This document shows positions 30,200 to 41,174 of a stretch of DNA of 64,000 nt, piece by piece (within the stretch, counting starts at the first letter, position 1; each line of letters starts with the position of its first letter). This DNA is from Marsupella aquatica (taxonomy: Eukaryota; Marchantiophyta): NCBI GenBank assembly GCA_973895155.1, contig OZ316898.1, positions 20,894,001 through 20,958,000 on the forward strand. The letters run 5' to 3'. The notes beneath the pieces were generated by a model. That model saw nothing but the letters and a program-made list of their open reading frames with translations. It was not told the origin of the DNA and did no database searches. The position numbers were made by a program, and so were the translations under genes.

Positions 30200-33100
30200 C
30201 AGCAGAGTTAGGGAGACAAGAAAATACATCTTTGGACGGAGGTAGGGTCCTAGCCCTAGAATGAGGGACTTACCGGTCTGCTATCTTGTTGTTAGCGTTT
30301 TATTGTAGAATATGGTCTTGACTTCAGAAGAAATTAAAAACAATTGATTGCACCTAGTGGAGTCGCTTGCATTTTGTGCCGGGTCGATCTGATCGTTGGT
30401 TGTGGTGCCCACAGAGGAAGCCTAGATCACCTGAGTTTAATCATAAGATGACAAGGAAAGCACTGTGGGTGGATGGCTGCTCTACACCAGCATGGGTGAA
30501 GGCAAGGCTCAAATTGATTACTCAAGGCAGATTGCAATATCGTGCACATGGAATTGTAGGCCCCGTCATCCGGCAGATGTTTGGCGTAGCAAAACCTAAC
30601 AACCCGTGCATACAGCGGGTGCAGCAGGAGCTCGATGCATTTCGTGATCAGTGGAGGCTTCAGAAGACGGATGCCGAGCTGTACGGGAGGGAAGCTCAAT
30701 CAGCACAGCCTGAATACAAAGAGGAAGCTGAAGCCCGCGCTGGTTTTCGAAGTGTAACGGGGCATGACAACCATGTAGCACAGCTGGAGGCACCGTCCAC
30801 TCAAACTCGCCCAGAAGGTACCAAGCGGAAGGAAGCTGCAAAGATGATCGAGCAGTATCGGAACCCTGCACATAACGTCGTTGTTGGGATTGAATCACGT
30901 CAACAGAACACAGACAGCTTGAAAATTCAACTCGAACGAACAGGTGACATAAAAGTGAAATTAACCAGATCTATAATAGTGAATGGCGTACACGAGATTC
31001 GAGAGGCGGAACCTCTATCCAGGGAGGAAGAGGAGCAATCTTCAGCTATCTGTGAAGAAGGGGCGACTGAGAATTTAGGGAGGCAACACCTGATAACCGA
31101 GGAGCTGCTCGGGAAAGTAAATTGGAGGGAGGCAGGGCTCGATTTGATTGGTCAAGGCAGATTGCCTTCCCTTTCCAATTGTTGCAGCAGAGATTGGTCT
31201 CGAAACAGTGCACAACGGAATGGGAGTATCGACATGCATAGCGCGGAGACCACGAGCCAAGCAATTGCTGTGTTGCAGAATCATCTACAGCGAGGCATTA
31301 GTACAAACTCGTCCACATATGTTAAAGTTCTGCAGATGTGTTCAAAACAGAAAGACCTTTTAGCGGCGAAGCAGGTGCAAGACCACATCATCCAGAGTGG
31401 AATGGATAAGAATCAATATGTGGCGGTAACCCTCCTAAATGTGTATATTAAATGTGGGGCATTGTTGGATGCACGTCGAGTTTTTGATCAACTTGAGAGG
31501 AAGAGTGTTATAACTTGGACCAACATGATTGCAGGATATGCTAAGAGTGATCATGGTCAGTCGGCATTCGAACTTTTCAATCAAATGCGCCAAGAAGGCA
31601 TGCATCCTAATGAGATCACATATCTGACCATCCTGAAAGGATGTACGAGCCCATTAGCTCTCCCATGCGGCAAAGAAATTCATGAGCGTATTCGACAGGC
31701 CGGCTTTGACTCGGACGTGCGTGTAGGGACTGCCCTCGTACTAATGTACGCAAAATGTGGGTGCATCACCGAGGCAAGGAATGTCTTTGAAAAGTTGACC
31801 CATCGAAATGTCATTACATGGAATGTTATGATTGGAGCATATGCAGAACGTGGTCCTGATGCGGAACCATATCGACTGTTTCTCCGAATGAGACGAGAAG
31901 GTTTAGAACCAGATGCCTTCACTTACGCGAGCATCCTGAATGCATCTGCAAATGCGGGGGCTTTGGGGTGGGTAAAGGAGATTCATGGCCACGCTAGCAA
32001 AGCCGGACTGGAGTCGGATTTGCGTGTGGGCAGTGCACTCGTTCACGTGTATACAAAGAGTGGAAGGATAGATGATGCCCGACTGGTTTTCGACAGGATG
32101 GAGAAACGCGATGTAATCACATGGAATGTAATGATAGGAGGACTTGCACAACATGGATGTGGGCATGAAGCGTATCGAGTGTTTCTTCAAATGAGACGGG
32201 AAGGCTTTGAACCGGATGCATTCACTTATGCAAGTATTCTGAATGCATCTGCCAGTGCGGGGGCTTTGGAGTGGGTGAAGGAGGTTCATGGCCAGGCTAG
32301 CAAAGCCGGACTGGAGTCGGATTTGCGTGTGGGCAGTGCACTCGTTCACATGTATGCAAAGAGTGGCAGTATAGGTGACGCCCGACTGGTTTTCGACAGA
32401 ATGGAGAAACGGGATGTTGTCACATGGAATACCATGATTGGGGGACTTGCACAACATGGATCTGGGTATGAAGCATATCGATTGTTTCTCCAAATGAGAC
32501 GTGAAGGCTTTATACCAAATGCATTCACTTATGCGAGTATTCTAAATGCATCTGCAAGTGCGGGGGCTTTGGAGTGGGTGAAGGAGGTTCACAGCCATGC
32601 TAGCAAAGCCGGACTGGAGAAGGATTTGCGTGTGGGCATTGCACTCCTTCACATGTATGCGAGGAGTGGGAGTATAGGTGATGCCCGACTGGTGTTTGAC
32701 AGAATGGAGAAACGCGATGTAGTCGCATGGAATGTAATGATAGGAGGACTTGCACAACATGGATGTGGGCATGAAGCATATCGGTTGTTTCTCCAAATGA
32801 GACGGGAAGGCTTTGAACCAGATGCATTCACTTACGCGAGTATTCTGAATGCATCTGCAAGTGCGGGGGCTTTGGAGTGGGTGAAGGAGGTTCATGGCCA
32901 CGCTAGCAAAGCCGGACTGGAGTCGGATTTGCGTGTGGGCAATGCACTCGTTCACATGTATGCCAAGAGCGGCAGTATAGATGACGCCCAACAAGTTTTC
33001 GACAGACTCGGGAAACGCGATGTAATCACATGGAACATAATGATCGGTGGACTTGCACAACATGGACATGGGCATGAAGCCCTAGAACTTTTTAGAAAAA

Positions 33101-34680
33101 TGAATGCAGACCATGTGAAGCCCATCGAGACGTCATTCATAGCTGTGTTGTCAGCCTGTTCTCATGGAGGCCTTGTTGATGATGGCCGTAGAATCTTTTC
33201 AGCTATGACGCAAGATTATGGTATCGAGCGTACTGTTGTTCACTATAACCTCATGGTGGATATTCTTGGGCGGGCGGGACACTTGGAGGAAGCAAAGCAG
33301 TTCATCAGTGAGATGCCGATCGAACCAGATGATGTAACTTGGACAGCTTTGCTTGGGGCTTGTCGAACTTACGGTAACGTGGAGCTGGGCGAACTGGCCG
33401 CGAACGAGCTTTTCAAGTTGGAGCCCGGTAAGGCCTCTACATATGTGCTTCTCTCCAATATCTACGCCGCAGCTGGGAAGTGGAAGAAGGTGTCATCTGT
33501 GCGGACTATGATGCAAGAGAGAGGTGTTTGGAAGGAGCCAGGGCGTAGCTGGATTGAAGTTGATAACAAGATCCATGAATTTGTTGTGGGGGATACATCT
33601 CACCCAGAAGCAGAGGCGATCTATACTGAGCTGAATAAATTGAGTGAAAAACTGAAGGCTGAAGGCTACATTCCGGATACCCAGCTTGTGTTGCATGATA
33701 TAAATGAGGAGGATAAAGAGCTAGCTCTTTGCTCTCATAGTGAGAAGTTGGCTATTGTTTACGGACTCATGCACCTACCTTGGGGAGAACCAATTCGTGT
33801 AAGTAAGAACCTTCGGGTGTGTTCGGATTGCCACTCAGCAACCAAGTATATCTCTAAGGTGACCGGACGCGAGATTATTGCGAGGGATGCAAATCGGTTC
33901 CACCATTTTAAAGATGGAGTTTGTTCTTGTGGTGATTATTGGTGAACCCAGATTGAAAGCTGTGTTGGGCTGGCTGGAATTGACTTTAAAGCAGTACTCT
34001 TACTGGCAGCGCACATGCAATCAGGTTTTCGTTGTTGCAATTCTGTAACATTAATTTTGAGATTCTGCAATGTTAGGTTGTCACTAGCCCTCTTCTGGCG
34101 GAAAGACCATTTCATGTAGGAGAAATGTCACGCGAGTTAAGTTTTGAGAGTCAAAATCATAGTGAAATCAAGCTCGTGGCTTGATATGCAGAAAGTTCTT
34201 TTGAAATGGTCGTCAAATTTTGTTGTGACATTTTAGAAGAAGGGTTTGCATACAGTAGCTGCCTTGCCGTGAATATGGTTCGGGAAGGGAACTCAATTTG
34301 CTGACTGGAGACTGTAAAATCAAGGCCGTAAAGAAAAAATTGCCGATGGCAACCTCCACCAGCAAAAGAATTTAAAGCAATCAGTTTCAGAGTTCATTGA
34401 CTTACAGAGGGAGCCTTTGGCTCCCAGACTCAGGAATGTATCCAGATCTTATACAGCTTGATGGTGTAGGTTGGAGATTAGGCAATTCAATTCTAGTATG
34501 GTGGCCATGTTCTTCTGCTTGAAAGCGAGCTGGCAGTCTGAAGTCAACCAAAAAAGATATCTGTAGAAGGTCTTGAGAGAGATAAATCTGTTATCTCTTC
34601 GTTTTGGTTATAATTTGCTTGGGTGACATGTTGAAGACGTCTGGTGGAAGGACGCCATTCTTCTTTTGAACTAACCTGAG
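30200..34680 (+). repeat. PPR segmental duplication, copy A
   Basis: Sequence from the upstream GACAAGAAAATACATCT..GGACGGAGG to the downstream GGTCTTGAGAGAGATAAATCTG is homologous to copy C in the opposite orientation (about 54,880 down to 49,790). The duplication therefore includes the gene and its flanks. Confidence 0.8.
30448..33945 (+). CDS. PLS-class PPR protein with E and DYW domains (copy A)
   Basis: Likely a nuclear-encoded, organelle-targeted RNA-editing factor: the PPR array reads the RNA base by base and the DYW domain is a cytidine deaminase. The frame is open from 30,367. I chose the ATG at 30,448 because copy C aligns from there, but the Met at 31,234 (MHSAETT) aligns with the first in-frame ATG of copy C and could be the true start (903 aa). 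The array from about 31,300 is an L-S pair, five P-L-S triplets of 101 residues (303 bp), then P2-L2-S2. P motifs read VITWN.MIGGLAQHG. E1/E2 follow (TWTALLGACRTYGNVELG, YVLLSNIYAAAGKWKKV), then the PG box (PGRSWIEV) and DYW with HSEKLA, CSDCH and a terminal CGDYW. All DYW zinc and Glu residues are visible. Confidence 0.92.
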   Translation: MTRKALWVDGCSTPAWVKARLKLITQGRLQYRAHGIVGPVIRQMFGVAKPNNPCIQRVQQELDAFRDQWRLQKTDAELYGREAQSAQPEYKEEAEARAGFRSVTGHDNHVAQLEAPSTQTRPEGTKRKEAAKMIEQYRNPAHNVVVGIESRQQNTDSLKIQLERTGDIKVKLTRSIIVNGVHEIREAEPLSREEEEQSSAICEEGATENLGRQHLITEELLGKVNWREAGLDLIGQGRLPSLSNCCSRDWSRNSAQRNGSIDMHSAETTSQAIAVLQNHLQRGISTNSSTYVKVLQMCSKQKDLLAAKQVQDHIIQSGMDKNQYVAVTLLNVYIKCGALLDARRVFDQLERKSVITWTNMIAGYAKSDHGQSAFELFNQMRQEGMHPNEITYLTILKGCTSPLALPCGKEIHERIRQAGFDSDVRVGTALVLMYAKCGCITEARNVFEKLTHRNVITWNVMIGAYAERGPDAEPYRLFLRMRREGLEPDAFTYASILNASANAGALGWVKEIHGHASKAGLESDLRVGSALVHVYTKSGRIDDARLVFDRMEKRDVITWNVMIGGLAQHGCGHEAYRVFLQMRREGFEPDAFTYASILNASASAGALEWVKEVHGQASKAGLESDLRVGSALVHMYAKSGSIGDARLVFDRMEKRDVVTWNTMIGGLAQHGSGYEAYRLFLQMRREGFIPNAFTYASILNASASAGALEWVKEVHSHASKAGLEKDLRVGIALLHMYARSGSIGDARLVFDRMEKRDVVAWNVMIGGLAQHGCGHEAYRLFLQMRREGFEPDAFTYASILNASASAGALEWVKEVHGHASKAGLESDLRVGNALVHMYAKSGSIDDAQQVFDRLGKRDVITWNIMIGGLAQHGHGHEALELFRKMNADHVKPIETSFIAVLSACSHGGLVDDGRRIFSAMTQDYGIERTVVHYNLMVDILGRAGHLEEAKQFISEMPIEPDDVTWTALLGACRTYGNVELGELAANELFKLEPGKASTYVLLSNIYAAAGKWKKVSSVRTMMQERGVWKEPGRSWIEVDNKIHEFVVGDTSHPEAEAIYTELNKLSEKLKAEGYIPDTQLVLHDINEEDKELALCSHSEKLAIVYGLMHLPWGEPIRVSKNLRVCSDCHSATKYISKVTGREIIARDANRFHHFKDGVCSCGDYW

Positions 34681-34813
34681 AACATTCTGACAGCTAATGA
34701 ATCACGAAATTTAATTTGTGCATGTTCTTGACAATGGAATGCCAATACGGTAGCTGTTTTCCTCAATCCTCTGCAGTCAAAACTCAACCGACGAGGTATT
34801 GTGTGGAACGAGC

Positions 34814-34839
34814 AAACCCTAAACCCTAAACCCTAAACC
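34814..34839 (+). repeat. Telomere-type AAACCCT run
   Basis: Three full AAACCCT units plus AAACC, just beyond the end of PPR duplication copy A. It could be an interstitial telomeric repeat left at a repair junction or a telo-box promoter motif. Confidence 0.8.
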
Positions 34840-35391
34840 GCCTTCTTTCATTGGACGAGGTTCTACTACCTCCCGGTTCTGCAGATGGAGCCATTTTCAT
34901 GTCCCTAAGACTATCTCTATTGGATCATTGCAGTCGAGTGAGTTGAGTCAAAGGGAGATCAGATTTATTGCAAATAAGTAGGCTCTTCTGTTGGGTTTGA
35001 AGACACCTCAAGGAACAAAGATGGTGAGTCAGATGGAGATTGTTGTGTATTCGTTTCTCTATAGCTACTCAGCCTTTCTCGGTTGTCATTAACCATTACC
35101 TTTACTCGTTCGGAGAGAATGAATTTGCGTACCCGCTGGCTCCCCTAAACATTCCTCTCTGTCAGATGACAAATATGGAGTTTCTCCTCTCGCTTCAGAC
35201 CGACTCGATCAAACGCAATCGAGAATCTGAAGAATGAATTTTGCACCCAGGGATACATTGAGAATGCCCCCCCTTTTTACATCCAAATGACCAACAAGGA
35301 CTTTGAAATCCAGTTTCTGTCCGATGGAATTTGAAAGAGTTGGGATGATGTTTGGGTTCTACAGAACGAGGAGATCCAGCAAGAATGTGAT

Positions 35392-36057
35392 TTGCACATA
35401 GCTTTCAGCATCCTGAATGATAAAATGTTTTGTGTTTTCAATGGGAACCACAGGTTGTACTCGTGGAGTCTGCTTGCCGATGAGCACCTGCATGATCTCA
35501 AGTACAATCCAAGAGTAGTGTGCAAGATCTTCAAAGGAGACAAGCATACATTTGTTCAAATTGAATCGGCGATGCACGCGTTGAACAAGTTGCATTGTCT
35601 TCATTGTTTCAGGTGTTTTCAAATGTCGTTCATAGCTAGCGATCTCGCTGACTTGAATTATATGTTTCAGGTTGACTCAATGCCAGGTCAAGAATTCCTG
35701 GGTTGTAGAGGCCAACCGGGTTGAAAAGATACTCAGTAGTGATCTTTCTGTTTACAAAGATCTAAGTGACGTTGAGAATTGCAAAATCTTCCAGCAGAAG
35801 ATATTGGATATTAGGGAAACTTGCTTGGTATTAACAAAAATGACGCTCGATGCTTGTCTTTGTATCATGTGTGCTGCAAACATTGCATTGCAGACAGCAA
35901 ACTTGAATAAGAAATTTGCTTTGAAGGAAACTCAAGGAGAACCTTTCTCCAAAGCTGCCCAAGATTAAGCAATTGGGGAGGTGATAAAGGACCAATTGGC
36001 AGACTGGAACGTGAAAGTCCCAAAGTATGGTGAGTCTGTTGTTGAATCCAGAATTTA
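35392..36057 (+). pseudogene. Unrecognised gene remnant with a GNHR motif
   Basis: Two overlapping frames (35,392-35,724 and 35,672-35,968) look like one protein broken by a frameshift: IAFSILNDKMFCVFNGNHRLYSW, LKYNPRVVCKIFKGDKHTFVQIESAMHALN, then a Leu/Ala-rich stretch. A stop at 35,966 is followed by more in-frame sequence to about 36,057. FNGNHRLYSW recalls the GNHR-type core of ParB/Srx-like folds, but this is only a motif resemblance. I do not recognise the family. No neighbour gives a clue. Confidence 0.35.
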
Positions 36058-36059
36058 GT

Positions 36060-37970
36060 GACCTCTTCAACAAGTGTGTAGAAATGAACAATTATTGCGA
36101 GAAGGAAAGGAAGGAGGCCCACAGGACCGGTGATAACGGAAAGGGTAATATGTCGTGTGGTCTCAATATAGCAAGACTCTTCATTGGAGTTACATCCTTG
36201 TCCCCTCAACTTCGATGCACACTTCTTGAAGCACAATTTGCCCAAATGTCCAAAGAAGTTCTTCCATCCGAGCCAATTCTGAGATAGTGAAACAAGGTTG
36301 TGCGGTGAGAAATCCGACCACATCAAGAAAAGCGGTTGACAGAACAGTCCACGCACGTTTGTAAGCACATCTTTTCACACATCTTATTCCAACGACCGTG
36401 TGAGATCCGGTCCAACTGTGCAAAGCAGGAGGGGCCCATTATCCAAACAGACAACTACTCCGCCACAAGCTTCGAAAAATTTCAACAGCATCGAGTTTCG
36501 GAGTTCGGACATGCCTTCCTTCCTTCCTGCCTTCCTTCCTGCCAGCCAGTGCCTGCCCCGGCCCTTCCTTGAACACTGGAGATGGTCCTCGACCGATTGG
36601 ATCGAGCGCGGAAGATCCTACCAGCAAAGTTGAAGTCGTCAGACTGTTGCAGACCGTTGCAGACATGCTTCTCTCATGTCTGCAATAGTCTCAGAAATGA
36701 TGCGTACCATACCATTCCTGATGCGAGGATCCAAGTGTACTCCGAAAAAAAATAAAATTCTTGGTGATTTAATACTAATGAGTACTTTAAGGATTTTCTT
36801 ACCAAGTTAGAGGTGTGCGATTTCATAACTTTCGAGTCGCCCCACCCGAAATCGTTGTGTAGCTGCGATGGAGCCTTGCACCTTTGTGCATGTCATCTAT
36901 AGTGTACAGCTGAGATGGGCATGAGATGGGCATGCGGACCAAACAAACTAAACCAAATTTCTTAAAAAAAAAAAAAACTAGAGCAAAATCCAGTGTCCAT
37001 ACTATCCACACATAAGCCCATCTCGGCTAAAGACAACCCATAGTCTAAAAACATTGTTTTTTTTTCCCCTCAAATTTTGAACTTGAATTTATTTTATTAT
37101 TATTTTATGTTTTTTTGCTGGATCTGGGTTGCCTCTTTGAGATGACAACTGATATCGGGGCTGCCTCTTTGAGATAATGACTGATATCAATTGACTGATG
37201 GATTTGACTCATAACAGATGGTTTTGTCATACTCATCAAGTCAAGACATGTTTTTCAAACTGGGTTTGACCTCCTAAGACTAATGAGAAGATTAAAATCA
37301 GTTTGTCTTAAATAAGGGGAAAAAGATACATGTATCATTTTTTTGTTGATAGAGAGGCGTTGGACAAATGATATTGGTGAGTGATGCCTCGCTAGGTATC
37401 ACTGTTTGATAAATTTAGGTAATGCACTTAATGTATTATAGTTAGATTAGGAACAACAGATTATAATAAAGTATAAACAAACCAATTAAGAGTATAATAA
37501 TCTCATAAGTTATCAGTCAAGTCTATTGCAAGGATGGACTTCCTGTGTATATTTCATGGCAGACCAGTCTTTTTTGGCTACTACTGGTAAGAAAATATAT
37601 AGGGTGAGTTGGGTCGGGTGGCTGTGGGTGGAGTGGTACTAAAACTTTGATGCTCGTGTTCATAGCGGAGAATCCCCAATTAAAGCAGTATTGGTGTGTT
37701 TGTTTGTCTTAGAGTTTGGTTCTTTTGGCAAGTGCACTACTGGTAAAAAGTGAACGGACCTCACTCATGTTGTGTGGAAATTGAAGGTGTAGAGAAACCT
37801 AGTCACTTCACAATCGAGAGCCTTCTTTGCTACTAGTGCTGTCGTGATAATTCAGTTATTCATGATGGAATCACTATCATTAAGTATATTACTAAATAGA
37901 TAGGTTAGATTCATATTTTATTATGGGATAACTAAATAGTTTGACTATTACTCATTTTATGTGCATGTAA
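36060..37970. other. AT-rich intergenic DNA
   Basis: No gene supported. It includes a short TTCC/TGCC microsatellite at about 36,517-36,550 and poly-A and poly-T tracts near 36,965 and 37,060. Confidence 0.4.
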
Positions 37971-37974
37971 GGTA

Positions 37975-38430
37975 AACAACTATGCAAGCCACAAGATGCA
38001 TGCATCAATTATTTAGATGCATGAGTAAATTATTTTATTTGCATGCAATAGTTGTTTTATGTGCATACAATGTGAAAAAATATGCAAGCCACAAGGTGCA
38101 TGAACAATTTGTTTTAGGTACATGCAAATAATTTTATTTGCATGTATTAGTTGTTTTATGTGCATGCAAGGTGAGCAAATGTGCAAGTCACAAGGTGCAT
38201 GCACAAATTATTTTATTTGCATGCATTAGTTGTTTTATGTGCATGCAATGTGAGCAAATGTGCAAGTTACAAGGTGCATGCATAAATTATTTTATTTGCA
38301 TGCATTAGTTAATCTATGCGCATGCAATATGAGCAAATATGCAAGGTGAACAAATATGCAAACCACAAGGTGTATGCATGCATAAATTGTTTTAAGTGCA
38401 TGCATTAGTCGTTCTACTTGCATGCATCAT
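37975..38430. repeat. Tandem repeat rich in TGCATGCA
   Basis: The phrase TGCAAGYCACAAGGTGCATG recurs at 37,983, 38,083, 38,182, 38,261 and 38,357, spaced 79-100 bp apart. Each unit also has TTTGCATGCATTAGTTGTTTTATGTGCATGCAA-like text (shown in part). CATGCA and TGCATG hexamers are extremely dense. Confidence 0.85.
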
Positions 38431-38446
38431 TTGTTTTGATTGCAAT

Positions 38447-39300
38447 AGTACTAGCACACATTCCTACGTTGGATGTGTGTCACTTGACTTTCATCCAAGC
38501 GTGTGGGCGTAATCCATGCCCTCTTGGATTCAATATAAATAAAGTGGTCAAGTACAGTCTCTCCTCATTCCCACGTTTTGATAATTCTCGCGTCGAAGCG
38601 ATCTTTTTTTTATCTCTCATCTTTTTCTTCTATTCTTTGCCTTATGTACATAGTAGTGGAGCGTCCTTTGGCCCGTATAGTAAAGAAATGAGTGCTAGAC
38701 TTGTAGATGGGACCTTAGGAAATAAGGTCTCTTTGGGAACTTAGAGGTGGAGCATCTTTTGACCCGAATAGCAAAGGAACAAAAGATCCATTATGAATCC
38801 AGGAGAGATATATTCCTAATCTTTCCCTTTGTAACCCATTTTTTATTAGAGTCCATCTTTTAGACAAGCCCTTCATAATACAACATTTAACCTACATTTT
38901 ATAGCTCAACTTGCAGCTACTGTTATGGGTTCTAACGAGCCAATAATGTACCCAGTAGTGTCTTATCGATAGGAATGAGAGTGCATTATCTTTGTCCTCT
39001 ATTAAAGTCATGGATCTGAATAGAAGTCCACATCATATTCATGTTTTATTTTCTCTTGGAGATATTATGATCATATGTTATTAAAAACTAATTTTTGTGA
39101 TTTGTTGATTCACAAGTATGATGAAGTAAGGTTTAATAGTATATTAGTTTTACCTGAACCTTTCTTAATACTCACTACCCTTCTTACTAGAGTTATTATT
39201 TTGGTTTTAGTGTAAAACTTATGGGCATGCAAGGTTGACTTCATAAGAGCCAACATGCTCTTACCAGAAAACATGGTCATCCGAATAGCGTTATCATGAT
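38447..39300. repeat. Long direct repeat, copy 1
   Basis: The unit starts AGTACTAGCACAC, includes ATATAAATAAAGTGG (TATA-like) and GGTCTCTTTGGGAACTTAG, and ends near CTCTTACCAGAAAACATGG. It is collinear with 39,700-40,512 at an offset of about 1,253 bp (1,224 bp in the middle owing to indels). No conserved ORF is visible. It may be a solo or paired terminal repeat of a non-autonomous element. Confidence 0.8.
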
Positions 39301-39393
39301 TTTCTCTTAATATATAGAAAATTGTTTGTTTTAATATGTTATAGATTATATAAGTAGTTTAGTAGTTGGATTATAAGATTTAGACTTTAATAA

Positions 39394-39681
39394 CTCCACT
39401 AGCTATAGTGTACGGACCACAGTTGCTCTACTAGCTATAATATATGGACTACAATTGCTCCATTAGCTAGAGTGTACGGACTACAGTAGTTTCACTACCT
39501 ACAATGTACGGACTACAGTAGTTTCACTACCTACAGTGTACGGACTATAGTTGCTCTACTAGCTATAGTGTACAGACTACAATTGCTCCACTAGCTACAA
39601 TGTACGGACTACATTAGTTCCACTACCTACGGTGTATAGATTACAGTAACTCCACTAGCTACATTATAATGTACAATTTTT
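39394..39681. repeat. 32-bp minisatellite, nine units
   Basis: Exact 32-bp periodicity with starts at 39,394, 39,426, 39,458, 39,490 and so on to 39,650. The consensus is close to CTCCACTAGCTATAGTGTAC followed by GGACTACAGTTG. It sits between the two long direct repeats. Confidence 0.92.
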
Positions 39682-39699
39682 CCACTATCTTTTAGCTAC

Positions 39700-40512
39700 A
39701 GTACTAGCACACTCTTGTACCTTAGATGCTTGTCATTTGGCTTTCATCCAAGTGCTTGAGCTTGATCCATGTTCTCTTGGTGAGCACTATAAATAAAGTG
39801 GAGAGAGACACATTCTCCCCTCATTCCTCAATTTTCATCATTCAAAGTTGTGAAGCTCTTGGTGCCTTGAACATAGTAGTGGGGCATTCTTTGGCTCGGA
39901 TAACAAATGAATGAGTGGTAGACTTATAGATGAGACCTTAGGGAATAAGGTCTTTTTGGGAACTTAGGGGTGGGGCGTCCTTTGGCCCGAATAGCAAAGG
40001 AATAAAAAAACCATCATGAATCCAGGAGAGAGAGATATCCCTAATTTTCCCATTCATAACCCATTTTTTATTAGAGTCCATCTTTTAGACAAGTCATCTA
40101 TGAGACAACATTTAACTTATCATTTTGGAGCTCAGTTTGCAGCTGTTGTTATGGGTTCTAACGAGCCAATAGTATATCCAGTAGTGTTTTACTGAGGTGA
40201 GAATGTATTATCTTTGTCCTTTATTAAAGTCATGGATCTGATTAGGAGTCCAAATCACAATCTTGTTTTGTTTTTTCTTGGAGATATTGAGATCATATGT
40301 CATAAAAAACTAATTTTTGTGATGTGTTGATTCGCAAGTATGGCAAAGTAGGGTTTAATAGTAAAATAGTTTTACCTGAACCTTTCTTAATATCCACTAC
40401 CCTTGTTACTAGAATTATCATTTTGGTTTTAGTGTAGAACTTATGAGCATGCAAGGTTAACTTCATAAGAGCCAACATGCTCTTACCAGAAAATACGGTC
40501 ATCTGGACAGCG
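39700..40512. repeat. Long direct repeat, copy 2
   Basis: Begins AGTACTAGCACAC like copy 1, contains CTATAAATAAAGTGG and GGGTTCTAACGAGCCAATA, and ends CTCTTACCAGAAAATACGG. Confidence 0.8.
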
Positions 40513-40935
40513 CTGCTATCCGTACCTTATGGTGTGTAAATGGTTTCCTTGCTCGGTGAAAATTGGGTAGCCATGTGGGGACTTGGAGCTATTGAGTATA
40601 ATTGGAAGGATGGCAAGCTCTTTTTCAATACTAACCTTGGTGTTGATACCAACACCGGGCAGGTCCAGGAGAGAAACGTTACGCATAGACTGCACTAGTG
40701 ATCTGTGCATCTCAGTTAGCTACCCATTCCCTAGGCACTCTAGCGCAAGACTTGACTCCCATTCTGGTGTGCTTCTGAGAATTGCATCCTCTGACAGATG
40801 ATGTACGGTATTCCTACTACACAACACTGACACTTTCCTACCCTCATAGCATTGGATCCTACCACCTGGTGCACACGTTGCACCCTTACAATTCAAGAGG
40901 ACATGTCCATTGCATTTGGACTTGTCCCACCTCTT

Positions 40936-41170
40936 AACTTGTTTGTAATTGGGTTCGAATCACTACATTTGCAACTGGCTTCAGCCACTGGCCAATTCCA
41001 ATATGTCTTGTAGCCAGCCCACATCTTCCTGGCTTTTGAGCCACATCCTTAGGGCCATCACTAACTGGAATATATGGAAGGACAGGAGTTCTCATTTCAT
41101 TGAACACACCCGCTCGGATTCCCATGCATGTAGTCATCCACAAATTTTGGCACAGGCTCATCCTCAACAT
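40936..41170 (+). mobile_element. LINE ORF2 3' fragment
   Basis: The plus-strand frame reads SSWLLSHILRAITNWNIWKDRSSHFIE. This matches the C-terminal region of the LINE at 46-49 kb (LWQLLRGITNWNLWKARCSL), which is typical of the end of plant L1-like ORF2. It has no RT and is a short truncated piece. Confidence 0.65.
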
Positions 41171-41174
41171 CAAT

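Noticed and set aside
31903-33075. Minus-strand ORFs of 177-196 codons under PPR copy A
   Set aside because: Same periodic antisense shadow of the PPR array.
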